The translations under genes were made by a program, and so were the position numbers. Shown here one piece after another: positions 46,108-54,181 of a stretch of 64,000 bases of DNA (its first letter is position 1; every line of letters starts with the position of its first letter). A model generated the notes under the pieces. The model was not told the DNA's origin and made no database searches. It worked only from the letters and a program-made list of their open reading frames with translations. The DNA is from Polaromonas sp. Its GTDB lineage: Bacteria; Pseudomonadota; Gammaproteobacteria; Burkholderiales; Burkholderiaceae_C. The DNA lies in the NCBI RefSeq assembly GCF_030689685.1, contig NZ_JAUYEY010000031.1:62001-126000 (forward strand), read 5' to 3'.

Positions 46108-46124
46108 GCTATCGATAACATAGC
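46108..46124 (+). repeat. Interspersed repeat core, partial
   Basis: GCTATCGATAACATAGC, the stem-loop core only, directly after palindromic element copy 2. Confidence 0.35.
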
Positions 46125-46232
46125 GAATTTGCTGCCGGAGTGGAAGCAATCTGCGGCAGCAAACCCCGGCCTCCGGGTTTTTACCTGTGGTTTGGTGCAC
46201 CAGCCCCGTTGCCATAACCCCCTGAATTTTTA

Positions 46233-46250
46233 ATAATTACATGTAATTAT
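46233..46250. promoter_or_regulatory. Perfect 18-bp palindrome upstream of the GntR gene
   Basis: ATAATTACATGTAATTAT, in an AT-rich island of an otherwise GC-rich region, about 115 bp before the GntR start. Candidate operator for the regulator itself; a second imperfect dyad TTATAGGAAATTATAA adjoins it. Confidence 0.5.
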
Positions 46251-46364
46251 AGGAAATTATAAGAATTCAAATGATTCAACGACAAGGCTTTACAAGCGAG
46301 GACTGCCGGCGCAGCCTCTGCCCGTCGAATCATGGGCGGCATTTCGCCAGGACGGATTGACAGC

Positions 46365-47033
46365 ATGCGCCTCGTTCAGAACTCACTGCACCAGGAAGTC
46401 GCCGCCACCTTGCGCGAGCAGATTTTTGCCGGCCTGTATGCACCCGGCAGTTTTCTCGATGAACTGGTGCTGTGCGAGCGGCTGCAGATCTCGCGCACGC
46501 CCCTGCGCGAAGCGCTCAAGGTGCTGACCGCCGAGGGCCTGCTGCGCCACGAGCCGCGGCGCGGCTGCTTCATCAGCGAGGTGACGGAAAAAGACCTGGA
46601 CGACATTTTTCCGGTGATTGCGCTGCTCGAAGGGCGCTGCGCTTATGAGGCAGCACGCAATGCAAGCGACGCCGATCTGGCCACGCTGGTCACGTTGCAC
46701 GAGCGCCTGAACAGCCACGCCCATGCCGGCCGCATCAACGACTACTACGACACCAATTTCGCGATCCACGAAGCCATCATCACGCTGGCCGACAACCGCT
46801 GGCTGGCCATGGCGATCTCCGATCTGCGCAAGATCCTCAAGCTGGCCCGCTCGCAACAACTGCACGCGCCCGGTCGTCTCGCGCAAAGCCTGTCCGAACA
46901 CATGGCGGTGTTTGCCGCACTGAAAGCCAGAGACAGCGCAGGCGCCGAAGCCGCCATGCGCACCCACCTGACCCGCCAGCGAGAAGCCCTCAGAGACCTC
47001 GCAAGGAATCAGAGATCGAGGGTGCTGGCATGA
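46365..47033 (+). CDS. GntR family transcriptional regulator (FadR/FCD subfamily)
   Basis: 222 aa from ATG 46365. N-terminal winged helix with QISRTPLREALKVLTAEGLLRHEPRRGCFIS (about residues 37-67), followed by an all-helical FCD ligand domain (residues about 80-215) with metal-ligand candidates D..H in YYDTNFAIHEAII and SEHMAVFAAL. It heads the malonate gene cluster and resembles the MatR type that responds to malonate; this role is inferred from context. Stop overlaps the next ATG (ATGA). Confidence 0.9.
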   Translation: MRLVQNSLHQEVAATLREQIFAGLYAPGSFLDELVLCERLQISRTPLREALKVLTAEGLLRHEPRRGCFISEVTEKDLDDIFPVIALLEGRCAYEAARNASDADLATLVTLHERLNSHAHAGRINDYYDTNFAIHEAIITLADNRWLAMAISDLRKILKLARSQQLHAPGRLAQSLSEHMAVFAALKARDSAGAEAAMRTHLTRQREALRDLARNQRSRVLA

Positions 47034-47263
47034 CCTACCTGACGAGGGGCCCCGGCGGAACGCCGGGGATCGGCAGTAAAGGTCATGCCAGCAAGGAGTC
47101 GACACCTTTTCGCTCGCAAATCGTTAGCGCAACGGGAGGCGACAGCATGACCTACCTGACGAGGGGCCCCGGCGGAACGCCGGGGATCGGCAGTAAAGGT
47201 CATGCCAGCAAGGAGCCGACACCTTTTCGCTCGCAAATCGTTGACCCCTCGGGAGGCGACGGC
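47030..47263 (+). repeat. Two tandem 117-bp repeats between the GntR gene and malonyl-CoA decarboxylase gene
   Basis: Units 47030-47146 and 47147-47263 differ at few positions. Each has nested dyads: GCATGACCT...AGGTCATGC around a CCCCGGCGGAACGCCGGGG hairpin. The period equals 39 codons and both units stay open, so a 100-aa ORF (47030-47332, MTYLTRGPGG...) runs through; it looks like chance coding of a structured repeat rather than a gene. Confidence 0.85.
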
Positions 47264-47328
47264 ATGAGCGCTCTCGTGACAACTACGTCAATAGTTCCCG
47301 ACTTTCAAATGCTTCCACAGGCCACGCC

Positions 47329-48801
47329 ATGAACACGCCCGACTGGATCACCCGCAGCGTGGCCATCCTGCGTAGCCCCGAAAAACCGGAGCCAAAGAAG
47401 GCACCAGCCCCTGCGGAGCGGGCGCAGGCTGCTACAAAATCAGGAGCAGGTGCGGCCGCCCTGCGCAGTACCCGCGAACGGCTCAACGCCACCTTGCGCC
47501 ACAAAGAGGAGGCGCTGTCTCCGCGCGTACTGCGCCGCACACTGGAAGAACTCAAAGCCATCGTCGACCCGCAGGTCAGCGAGGTCGAGGGCGGGCGCCG
47601 CGCCATGGGCGTCGCCGGCTGGTACGCCAACGCCTCGCTGGATGAGCGGCGCGACATGTGGCTGCTGATGAGCGAGCAGTTTGTCGCTGATGCCGCCAAG
47701 GTCAAACTGGCGCAGACGCAGTTTGCCGCCGCAGTCGGCACGCCGGATGAGGCTGTGGCCGAGGTGCGTTACCGCCGCGCCACGGTGTCGCCGCGCCGGC
47801 GTCTGTTGCAGCGTTTCAGCGCCTTCCCGGAAGGGTTCCGTTTTCTGGTGAACCTGCGCGCCGACCTGCTTCCACACCTCAAGGCCGACAAGCGCCTGCA
47901 GGCGCTGGATGTCGAGATGGAATACATGTTCTCGACCTGGTTTGACGTGGGTTTTCTGGACCTGCGTCGCATCAGCTGGGACTCGCCAGCGTCGCTGATC
48001 GAAAAACTCATCAAGTACGAGGCCGTGCACGATATCAAAAGTTGGGCCGATGTGAAAAACCGGCTCGATAGCGACCGCCGCTGTTACGGCTTTTTTCATC
48101 CGCGCATGCCTGACGAGCCGCTGATTTTTGTGGAAGTGGCCTTGATGGACGACATGGCCGACAACATCATGCCGCTGCTCGACGAGTCGGCAGCGCCGGC
48201 CGATCTGAAAAAGGCCACGACCGCGATTTTTTATTCAATCAGCAATACGCAGACCGGCCTGCGCGGCGTGAGTTTCGGCGACTCGCTGATCAAGCGCGTG
48301 GTCGAAACCCTGCATGAAGAGTTTCCGCGCCTAAAGAATTTTGCGACCCTGTCGCCGATCCCCGGTTTTCGGTCCTGGCTCGGCAAGAATGCGGCCACCT
48401 TGCTTGCGCAACTTGACGAAAAAGAATTCACGCTGCTGGGGCGTGCCGTCGGCTTCGAGCCACCGACCGCGCAACATTTTCTGACCGCTGCAGACAACGC
48501 GCTGGCCCTGAACGAGAAGTCGGCGGTGCGCCGCGTGCTGCTGCATGGCGCCGCGCAGTACCTGGGGCGCGAGCTCGACGACGGCAAGCCGCTGGATCCG
48601 GTCGCGCGTTTTCATCTGGGCAACGGCGCGCGCGTGGAACGCATCAACTGGGGTGGTGATCCCTCGCCCAAGGGCCTGAAACAGTCGTGCGGCCTGATGG
48701 TCAATTACCTCTACGACCTCAAGCGGCTGGACAAGCACCGCGCGCTGCTCGCGCAGGGGAAAATCCCCGTATCGGGCGCCATCGAAGATTTGTATATTTG
48801 A
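47329..48801 (+). CDS. Malonyl-CoA decarboxylase
   Basis: Converts malonyl-CoA to acetyl-CoA and CO2; MatA/MCD type, 490 aa. The helical N-terminal domain is followed by the acyltransferase-like catalytic domain: FATLSPIPGFRSWLG (about residues 338-352), and the C-terminal HLGNGARVERINWGGDPSPKGLKQSCGLMVNYLY (about 427-460), both family hallmarks. A linker near residues 25-40 (ERAQAATKSGAG) is encoded by an interspersed repeat in frame. Partner of the malonyl-CoA synthetase at 50868. Confidence 0.94.
   Translation: MNTPDWITRSVAILRSPEKPEPKKAPAPAERAQAATKSGAGAAALRSTRERLNATLRHKEEALSPRVLRRTLEELKAIVDPQVSEVEGGRRAMGVAGWYANASLDERRDMWLLMSEQFVADAAKVKLAQTQFAAAVGTPDEAVAEVRYRRATVSPRRRLLQRFSAFPEGFRFLVNLRADLLPHLKADKRLQALDVEMEYMFSTWFDVGFLDLRRISWDSPASLIEKLIKYEAVHDIKSWADVKNRLDSDRRCYGFFHPRMPDEPLIFVEVALMDDMADNIMPLLDESAAPADLKKATTAIFYSISNTQTGLRGVSFGDSLIKRVVETLHEEFPRLKNFATLSPIPGFRSWLGKNAATLLAQLDEKEFTLLGRAVGFEPPTAQHFLTAADNALALNEKSAVRRVLLHGAAQYLGRELDDGKPLDPVARFHLGNGARVERINWGGDPSPKGLKQSCGLMVNYLYDLKRLDKHRALLAQGKIPVSGAIEDLYI
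47405..47447 (+). repeat. Interspersed repeat, diverged copy inside the decarboxylase gene
   Basis: AGCCCCTGCGGAGCGGGCGCAGGCTGCTAC, then AAAATCAGGAGC; in frame near the 5' end of the gene. Confidence 0.5.
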
Positions 48802-48850
48802 TCTTTGTTTTTGAACCGTTTTTATTGATTCACAACGACAGGAGACATGC

Positions 48851-49849
48851 ATGACAGCGAGTTTTGACATCAAGGCATCCCGACGGGATGTGCTGCGCGC
48901 CGCTGCGGCGGGCGCCGCTGCATTTTCAATGGGCAGCTACGCGCAATCGACCTGGCCGGTCAAACCAGTCACCTTGATCGTGCCTTTCCCGGCAGGCGGC
49001 GGCACGGATGCGTTTGCGCGTCCGATGTCGGCACAGTTTGCGCGCCTGACGGGCAAGCAAATGGTCATCGACAATCGCGGCGGTGCGGGCGGCACGCTCG
49101 GTGCCAGCATGGCAGCCAAGGCCGCGCCCGATGGCTACACGCTGTTCATGGGTGCGGTGCACCACACCATTGCCCCCAGCATGTACCCCAAGCTGGATTA
49201 CGACATCGAGAAAGACCTGGTGCCGCTGATTCTGGTGGCCAGCGTGCCGCAGGTGGTGGTGGTCAACCCGCAAAAAATGCCGGTCGCCAACTTCAGGGAG
49301 TTTCTGGACAACGCCCGCAAGAACCCGGGCAAGCTCAATTACGGCTCCGCCGGTGCCGGCACCTCGCACCATCTTGCTGGCGAGTTGTTCAAGCAGCAGA
49401 CCAAAACCTTCATCACCCACATTCCCTACCGCGGCGCCGGCCCGGCCCTCCAAGGCCTGATCGCCGGTGATGTCGAGATGATGTTTGACGGTCTTGGTTC
49501 CTCGGCGGCCCACATTGCCGGTGGCCGTATCAAGGCGCTGATGGTGTCCGGCAATAAGCGCAACCCGGCGATTCCCGACGTGCCGAGCGCCGCCGAGATG
49601 GGCCTGCCCGACTACAACGTGACCACTTGGTACGGCGTGTGGGGACCCAAAGGCATGCCGGCTGACGCCCAGGCGCGCGCGATCGAAGAAATCCGCAAGG
49701 CCTGCACCACCGACGAAGCCAAGGCGGTCTGGGCGCGTCAGGGTGCGGAGTTTGCCGGCTTGAGCGGCCCGCAGTTTGGCAGCTTCATCAACGCCGAGGT
49801 CAAGAAGTGGGCGCAGGTGGTCAAGGCTTCCGGCGCCAAGCTCGATTGA
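48851..49849 (+). CDS. Tripartite tricarboxylate transporter receptor (Bug family)
   Basis: Periplasmic solute-binding protein of 332 aa. Twin-arginine-like leader ASRRDVLRAAAAGAAAFSM, then the Bug fold start WPVKPVTLIVPFPAGGGTDAFARP (about residues 36-59) and NRGGAGGTLGA. Bug proteins are abundant in Burkholderiales and bind carboxylates; within this cluster malonate or a related dicarboxylate is a reasonable guess. No TctA/TctB membrane genes are adjacent, so it must work with partners elsewhere. Confidence 0.92.
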   Translation: MTASFDIKASRRDVLRAAAAGAAAFSMGSYAQSTWPVKPVTLIVPFPAGGGTDAFARPMSAQFARLTGKQMVIDNRGGAGGTLGASMAAKAAPDGYTLFMGAVHHTIAPSMYPKLDYDIEKDLVPLILVASVPQVVVVNPQKMPVANFREFLDNARKNPGKLNYGSAGAGTSHHLAGELFKQQTKTFITHIPYRGAGPALQGLIAGDVEMMFDGLGSSAAHIAGGRIKALMVSGNKRNPAIPDVPSAAEMGLPDYNVTTWYGVWGPKGMPADAQARAIEEIRKACTTDEAKAVWARQGAEFAGLSGPQFGSFINAEVKKWAQVVKASGAKLD

Positions 49850-49854
49850 AGAAT

Positions 49855-49923
49855 GGCCCCCACGCTTTTCACTTCGTGTAATGCGCTGCCCCCCGAGGGG
49901 GCTGTGCTTGCTTGGGACGGCCC
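49855..49923 (+). repeat. GC-rich intergenic repeat, copy 2
   Basis: GGCCCCCACGCTTTTCACTTCGTGTAATGC, then GCCCCCCGAGGGGGC and CTTGGGACGGCCC. Directly follows the Bug receptor stop; the CCCCC/GGGGG arms form a terminator-like hairpin without a T tract. Confidence 0.7.
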
Positions 49924-49937
49924 TGCGCTGCGCACCC

Positions 49938-50007
49938 GGCCCCCACGCTTTTCAGTTCGTGTAGTTCACCGCCCGCTGAGGGGGCTGTTCCACCTTGGGG
50001 CGGCCCG
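49938..50007 (+). repeat. GC-rich intergenic repeat, copy 3
   Basis: GGCCCCCACGCTTTTCAGTTCGTGTAG, then GCCCGCTGAGGGGGC and CTTGGGGCGGCCC. Tandem with copy 2 at an 83-bp offset. Confidence 0.7.
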
Positions 50008-50045
50008 GCGGTGGAACTGGTTTTTGTCTCTGTCGGCAGGAGTGC

Positions 50046-50822
50046 ATGAGGGGACAGGTTCGGCTGGCCATCGCGGGCAGCATCGCGCGCGTCACCCTGT
50101 CCCATCCCGGCAAGCTCAACGCCATGTCGCGTGTGATGTGGCGTGAGCTTCGCGAGGTGTTTGAGTGCATCCAGCAGGACGCTGCCTTGCGCTGCGTGGT
50201 GCTGGCGGGAGAGGGCGGCAACTTCTGCGCCGGCGGCGACATTTCGGAGTACGCCGATTTTCGTTTTGAGGAAGCAAGCCTGCGCCACTTTCATGATGAG
50301 CTGGTTTGGGGCGGCCTGCAGGCCGTGCTGGACTGCGATGTCCCCATCGTGGCGCAGATCGAGGGCGCCTGTTTGGGGGCGGGCCTGGAGATCGCGAGTT
50401 GCTGCGACCTGCGGCTGGCCGGTGCCTCGGCCAGGTTCGGCGCGCCGATAGCGAAGCTGGGCTTTCCGATGGCGCCGCGCGAGATGGCGCTGGTGATGTG
50501 CGCGGCTGGTGAGTTGAGCGCGCGCGAGATGCTGCTGGCTGCGGCGGTGCTGGACGCAGCCACGGCGACGCAGCGGGGCTTTCTCAACCGCGTGTTGTCA
50601 GACCATGAGGTGGTGACCGAGGCCGTAGCGACGGCTGAGCGTATGTGTCGCCTCGCGCCGCAGGCTGCACGCTTAAATAAACAGTCTTTTTGGGCTCTGG
50701 CCCATATCCAGCTTGCCCAAGCAGCTACTGATTTAATAGCAGATGCATACCGTTACGCGGCTTCCACTGAACACCGTGAAGGTGTGATGGCCTTTGTCGA
50801 AAAACGCCTACCGCAATTCTGA
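50046..50822 (+). CDS. Enoyl-CoA hydratase/isomerase family protein
   Basis: 258-aa crotonase-fold enzyme. The oxyanion-hole region AGEGGNFCAGGDISEYADF (about residues 56-74) and GACLGAGLEIASCCDLRLAG (about 110-129) are clear. ATG 50046 has GGAG eight bases upstream. Lies between the Bug receptor and matB, so it may act on a CoA ester made from the imported acid. The WALAHIQLAQAATDLIADA segment (about 217-235) is encoded by an interspersed repeat. Confidence 0.9.
   Translation: MRGQVRLAIAGSIARVTLSHPGKLNAMSRVMWRELREVFECIQQDAALRCVVLAGEGGNFCAGGDISEYADFRFEEASLRHFHDELVWGGLQAVLDCDVPIVAQIEGACLGAGLEIASCCDLRLAGASARFGAPIAKLGFPMAPREMALVMCAAGELSAREMLLAAAVLDAATATQRGFLNRVLSDHEVVTEAVATAERMCRLAPQAARLNKQSFWALAHIQLAQAATDLIADAYRYAASTEHREGVMAFVEKRLPQF
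50692..50740 (+). repeat. Interspersed repeat, copy inside the enoyl-CoA hydratase gene
   Basis: GGGCTCTGGCCCATATCCAGCTTGCCCAAGCAGCTAC, then TGATTTAATAGC; in frame. Confidence 0.75.
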
Positions 50823-50867
50823 GACCTTGCCTGTCCTTTTTTTTTTCGATTTCCAGATGAACCAGCT

Positions 50868-52388
50868 ATGAAAAATAACAACCTGTTCGCTGCCATGCGC
50901 GCGGCCTTTCCCGAGGATCTCGACGCGATTGCGGTCGAGACCGACAACGGCCTCTATTACTCATGGCGCGACCTGGAGCGCGGCACGGCCATGCTGGCCA
51001 ACTTGCTGAAGTCGCTGCAGTTGCCTGAAGGCGCGCGCATCGCGGTGCAGGTTGAAAAATCGGTCGAGGCCATGATGCTGTATCTGGCCACCCTGCGCGC
51101 CGGCTATGTGTTTTTGCCGCTCAATACCGCCTACCAAAGCGCCGAGATGGCGTACTTCATCGCCAACGCTGAACCCTCGGTGGTGGTGTGTGGCCGCAAA
51201 AATTTTGGCTGGGTCAGCAAGATCGCGTTCCAGCAGGGCACCTACAACGTCTTCAGCCTGGATGACAACCGCATCGGCTCGCTGCTGGACCGCGCCGCGC
51301 AATGCAGCGACAGGCACGAGGTGGTGCCGCGCAAGGCCGACGACCTGGCGGCGATTTTGTACACCAGCGGCACCACCGGACGCAGCAAGGGCGCCATGCT
51401 GTCGCACCGCAACCTGGCTGACAACGCGCAGGTGCTCAAGGACTACTGGGGCTGGAAGACGGGCGACGTGCTGCTCCATGCGCTGCCGATTTTTCATGTG
51501 CACGGCCTGTTCGTCGCCATCCACGGCGCGCTGATCAACGGCAGCAAAATGATCTGGCTGTCGAAGTTTGATCCGAAGCTCGTGGTCGAGAAGCTGCCAG
51601 AGGCCACGGTGTTCATGGGCGTGCCCACGCTGTACGTGCGCCTGCTGGCCGAGCCGGGGCTCACGCGTGAGGCCTGCCGCACTATGCGCCTGTTCGTCGC
51701 CGGGTCGGCGCCGCTGCTGATCGAAACCTTCAGGGCCTGGCAGGAGCGCACCGGCCACACGATTCTCGAGCGTTACGGCATGAGTGAGACCGCCATGCTG
51801 ACCTCCAACCCCTATGAGGGCGAGCGCCGTGGCGGCACCGTCGGTTTTGCGCTGCCGGGCGTGAGCCTGCGGGTGCAGGGCGATGGTGGCCAGACCCTGC
51901 CGGCCGGCGAGGTCGGCGGCATCGAGGTCAAGGGCCCCAACGTGTTCCAGGGCTACTGGCGCATGCCGGAAAAGACCAAGGAAGAGTTCACCGCCGATGG
52001 TTTCTTCAAGACCGGAGACGTCGGAAAAATCGACGAGCGCGGCTACATCCACATCGTCGGGCGCAGCAAGGACCTGATCATCAGCGGCGGCTACAACGTC
52101 TACCCGGCCGAGATCGAGGGCTACATCAACGACATGCCGGGCGTGGCCGAAAGTGCAGTGGTCGGCGTGCCGCACCCCGACTTTGGCGAGGTCGGCGTGG
52201 CCATCGTGATCGCCAAACCCGGCAGCACGCTCGACGGCGACGCCATCATCGCCGCGCTGAAATCGGGCCTGGCCAACTTCAAGATTCCCAAGCGCTGTTT
52301 TGTGGTGACCGAACTGCCGCGCAACACCATGGGCAAGGTGCAGAAGAATTTGCTGCGCGAGCAGCACAAGGCGCTATTTGCAGGCTGA
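50868..52388 (+). CDS. matB: Malonyl-CoA synthetase
   Basis: AMP-forming ligase activating malonate to malonyl-CoA, 506 aa. Adenylation motif ILYTSGTTGRSKGAMLSH (about residues 161-178), ERYGMSETAMLTSNPYEGERRGGTVGF (about 301-327; the MatB-type substrate region with SNPY and RRGGTVG), hinge GYNVYPAEIE, and C-terminal Lys in PRNTMGKVQKNLLR. With the decarboxylase it gives a malonate to acetyl-CoA route. Converges with, and overlaps by 15 bp, the exporter gene. Confidence 0.92.
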   Translation: MKNNNLFAAMRAAFPEDLDAIAVETDNGLYYSWRDLERGTAMLANLLKSLQLPEGARIAVQVEKSVEAMMLYLATLRAGYVFLPLNTAYQSAEMAYFIANAEPSVVVCGRKNFGWVSKIAFQQGTYNVFSLDDNRIGSLLDRAAQCSDRHEVVPRKADDLAAILYTSGTTGRSKGAMLSHRNLADNAQVLKDYWGWKTGDVLLHALPIFHVHGLFVAIHGALINGSKMIWLSKFDPKLVVEKLPEATVFMGVPTLYVRLLAEPGLTREACRTMRLFVAGSAPLLIETFRAWQERTGHTILERYGMSETAMLTSNPYEGERRGGTVGFALPGVSLRVQGDGGQTLPAGEVGGIEVKGPNVFQGYWRMPEKTKEEFTADGFFKTGDVGKIDERGYIHIVGRSKDLIISGGYNVYPAEIEGYINDMPGVAESAVVGVPHPDFGEVGVAIVIAKPGSTLDGDAIIAALKSGLANFKIPKRCFVVTELPRNTMGKVQKNLLREQHKALFAG

Positions 52389-53318
52389 AGGAGGGGCTTG
52401 ATTTTTCGCGCGTTCCGGCAGTGTGGCCAGCATCACGCCGGCCAGCGCCAGCGCAAAAGCCGCCAGTTGCGCCGCGCCCATGGGCTCACCGAGCACGAAC
52501 ACACCGACCAGCGCGGCGCTGATGGGCAGCATCACAGTGAAGACACCTGCCCGGCTGGCCGGCACACCCTTCAGGCCGGTCATCCACAACCACACCGTCC
52601 AGACACTGGCAGCGAGCGCATAAAACACCAGCAGCAGCCAGCTTGTCGGCGCCACTGCCGCAAAGTCAAAACCCCAGGCCAGCCACAGGCCCATGGGGGT
52701 GACCAGCACAAAGCCCCAGAGATTGATCAAGGCCGTGATGCGTTTGGCGCCCAGCGCACCAGTGAGCTTTTTGCCGATCACCGCATAGGCCGCTTCACAA
52801 AATACCGCGCCCAGCAGCAGCAAATTGCCCAGCCAGGCGGTTTTTGAAGCCAAATCAGCCTCCAGCCCATACGGAACGGGCGCAAGCAGCTCTGTTTTTG
52901 ATAGCGAAACGAGTGCGATGCCGAGCACCGCGCAGGCCACCGCCAGCCACACACGCGGGCTGATACGCTCGCGCAGGAACAGCCAGCTCAGCACCGCCAC
53001 CACCGCAGGAATCGCCGCCATGATGACGCCGGCGGCCACCGCGCTGGACAGGCTGACGCCATACAACATGCAGATCGAAAACAGGAAGTTGCCGAGAAAG
53101 GATTCCAGGAACACCAGTTGCCGCGTCTGGCGCGTCATCGGCGCTTCGCCGGCGGGTTTTTTCAGCCAGTGCAGCATGGCCGCGCCGCCGATGCCGAAAC
53201 GCAGCCAGGCCAGCAGGAAGACCGGGAAGATCGCCACCAGCGGTTTGGACAGCGCCACGTAGCTGCCGACCAGCGACATGCTGAGCGCAAGGCAGGCGTA
53301 GGCCAGAATGCGGTTCAT
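52374..53318 (-). CDS. EamA/DMT-family transporter
   Basis: Inner-membrane drug/metabolite transporter, 314 aa, with two EamA repeats of five helices (first around VGSYVALSKPLVAIFPVFLLAWLRFGIGGAAML, second from AWLGNLLLLGAVFCEAAYAVIGKKLTGAL). Start ATG 53318 preferred to the track start. The central loop SKTELLAPVPYGLEADLASK is encoded by an interspersed repeat in frame. Convergent with matB; the overlapping 3' ends may limit both transcripts. Substrate unknown. Confidence 0.88.
   Translation of the reverse strand: MNRILAYACLALSMSLVGSYVALSKPLVAIFPVFLLAWLRFGIGGAAMLHWLKKPAGEAPMTRQTRQLVFLESFLGNFLFSICMLYGVSLSSAVAAGVIMAAIPAVVAVLSWLFLRERISPRVWLAVACAVLGIALVSLSKTELLAPVPYGLEADLASKTAWLGNLLLLGAVFCEAAYAVIGKKLTGALGAKRITALINLWGFVLVTPMGLWLAWGFDFAAVAPTSWLLLVFYALAASVWTVWLWMTGLKGVPASRAGVFTVMLPISAALVGVFVLGEPMGAAQLAAFALALAGVMLATLPERAKNQAPPSACK
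52858..52905 (+). repeat. Interspersed repeat, copy inside the EamA gene
   Basis: GCCTCCAGCCCATACGGAACGGGCGCAAGCAGCTCT, then GTTTTTGATAGC; near-consensus and in frame on the other strand. Confidence 0.8.
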
Positions 53319-53409
53319 TAAAACGGGGGTTCTTTCTAGAGGTGATGCGGCGCTGCTGCCGGGGCTGCAACAATGAGCGGAAATCATGCCTTAATTCCGG
53401 ACCTGAACG

Positions 53410-53820
53410 ATGACTGCTCCCGCCACCCGGCACGTTTTTGTCTACGGTACCTTGCGCTGCGGGGAGGTGCGCGACATCACGCGCCTGTGCCCGGCGCGGC
53501 AGTTCATCGGCATGGGCAGCGTGGCCGGCGTGCTCTACGACCTCGGCCCGTATCCCGGCCTGCGGCTGGGTGGCGCGGGCAGGGTGACCGGCGAGGTCTA
53601 TGCCATCCCTGCTGAACTGGAGCGTCTGCTCGACGAGATCGAGGAAATCTGGCCACAGCAGACCGGCGAGTACAGCAAGCGCGAGGTGACGGTGCAGATG
53701 GACGGCGTGCCGGCCGCTGCCGGGCCGGTTTGCCTGGTCTACGAAATCAATGCTTCACTTCTGGCCGGCTGCCCGGTCATCACCAGTGGCGATTGGCGCC
53801 TCCACAGGCTGGCCTCCTGA
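53410..53820 (+). CDS. Gamma-glutamylcyclotransferase-like protein (AIG2/BtrG fold)
   Basis: 136 aa. The substrate loop HVFVYGTLRCGEV (about residues 8-20) and the candidate catalytic Glu in LLDEIEEIW (about 75-83) define the GGCT/AIG2 fold. Enzymes of this fold release 5-oxoproline from gamma-glutamyl compounds; the actual substrate here is unknown. Single gene, divergent from the EamA transporter. Confidence 0.88.
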   Translation: MTAPATRHVFVYGTLRCGEVRDITRLCPARQFIGMGSVAGVLYDLGPYPGLRLGGAGRVTGEVYAIPAELERLLDEIEEIWPQQTGEYSKREVTVQMDGVPAAAGPVCLVYEINASLLAGCPVITSGDWRLHRLAS

Positions 53821-54047
53821 GTTTCAGGCGCCCGGCCGTGTGTTCGGCGGGCGATTTCCGCAGAACACCTTCATGCTTGGCGACCAGCACGGCGGGAAGC
53901 GGGGCATATTTCATGATCCGGGAAAATAATTCCATATCGTGAGATGCAAAAATGTTGCAGTGCGCCAAAATTTCTCAATGCAAGAAAATAACTTCCGTAT
54001 TGCAAAATTTTCTTCAAAGACTGTTGATTTCATTGGGAAAGTTTTTT

Positions 54048-54061
54048 GTCTTATATAAGAC
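54048..54061. promoter_or_regulatory. aceA upstream dyad 1
   Basis: GTCTTATATAAGAC, a perfect 14-bp palindrome. Shares half-sites GTCTT/AAGAC and spacing with dyad 2, 30 bp away centre to centre (about three helical turns). Confidence 0.6.
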
Positions 54062-54077
54062 ATAAGAGCTTCACAAA

Positions 54078-54091
54078 GTCTTGTAGAAGAC
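54078..54091. promoter_or_regulatory. aceA upstream dyad 2
   Basis: GTCTTGTAGAAGAC, extended to AAGTCTTGTAGAAGACTT. About 90 bp before the aceA start. Same half-sites as dyad 1. Confidence 0.6.
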
Positions 54092-54181
54092 TTAAAGTGG
54101 AGTCCAGAACAAACAACACGGCCTTCAAACAAGTGCAGCGCGGTTTGTCCCCTTTTTCCTTTCAACCTCTGGAGTGACCCC

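Larger units (their letters stand above)
53821..54181 (+). promoter_or_regulatory. aceA upstream region
   Basis: 361 bp without a gene. The second half is strikingly AT-rich for this genome, with TTGCAAAATTTTCTTC (54000-54016 area) and two exact GTCTT-N4-AAGAC dyads. It is the likely control region of isocitrate lyase. I see no coding sequence. Confidence 0.6.

Noticed and set aside
46981-47265. CRISPR-like array (two direct repeats)
   Set aside because: Only two units, 117 bp each, contiguous with no spacers and no cas genes.
47030-47332. 100-aa ORF as a protein gene
   Set aside because: It is made of two structured nucleotide repeats and overlaps the next gene; kept only as a finding.
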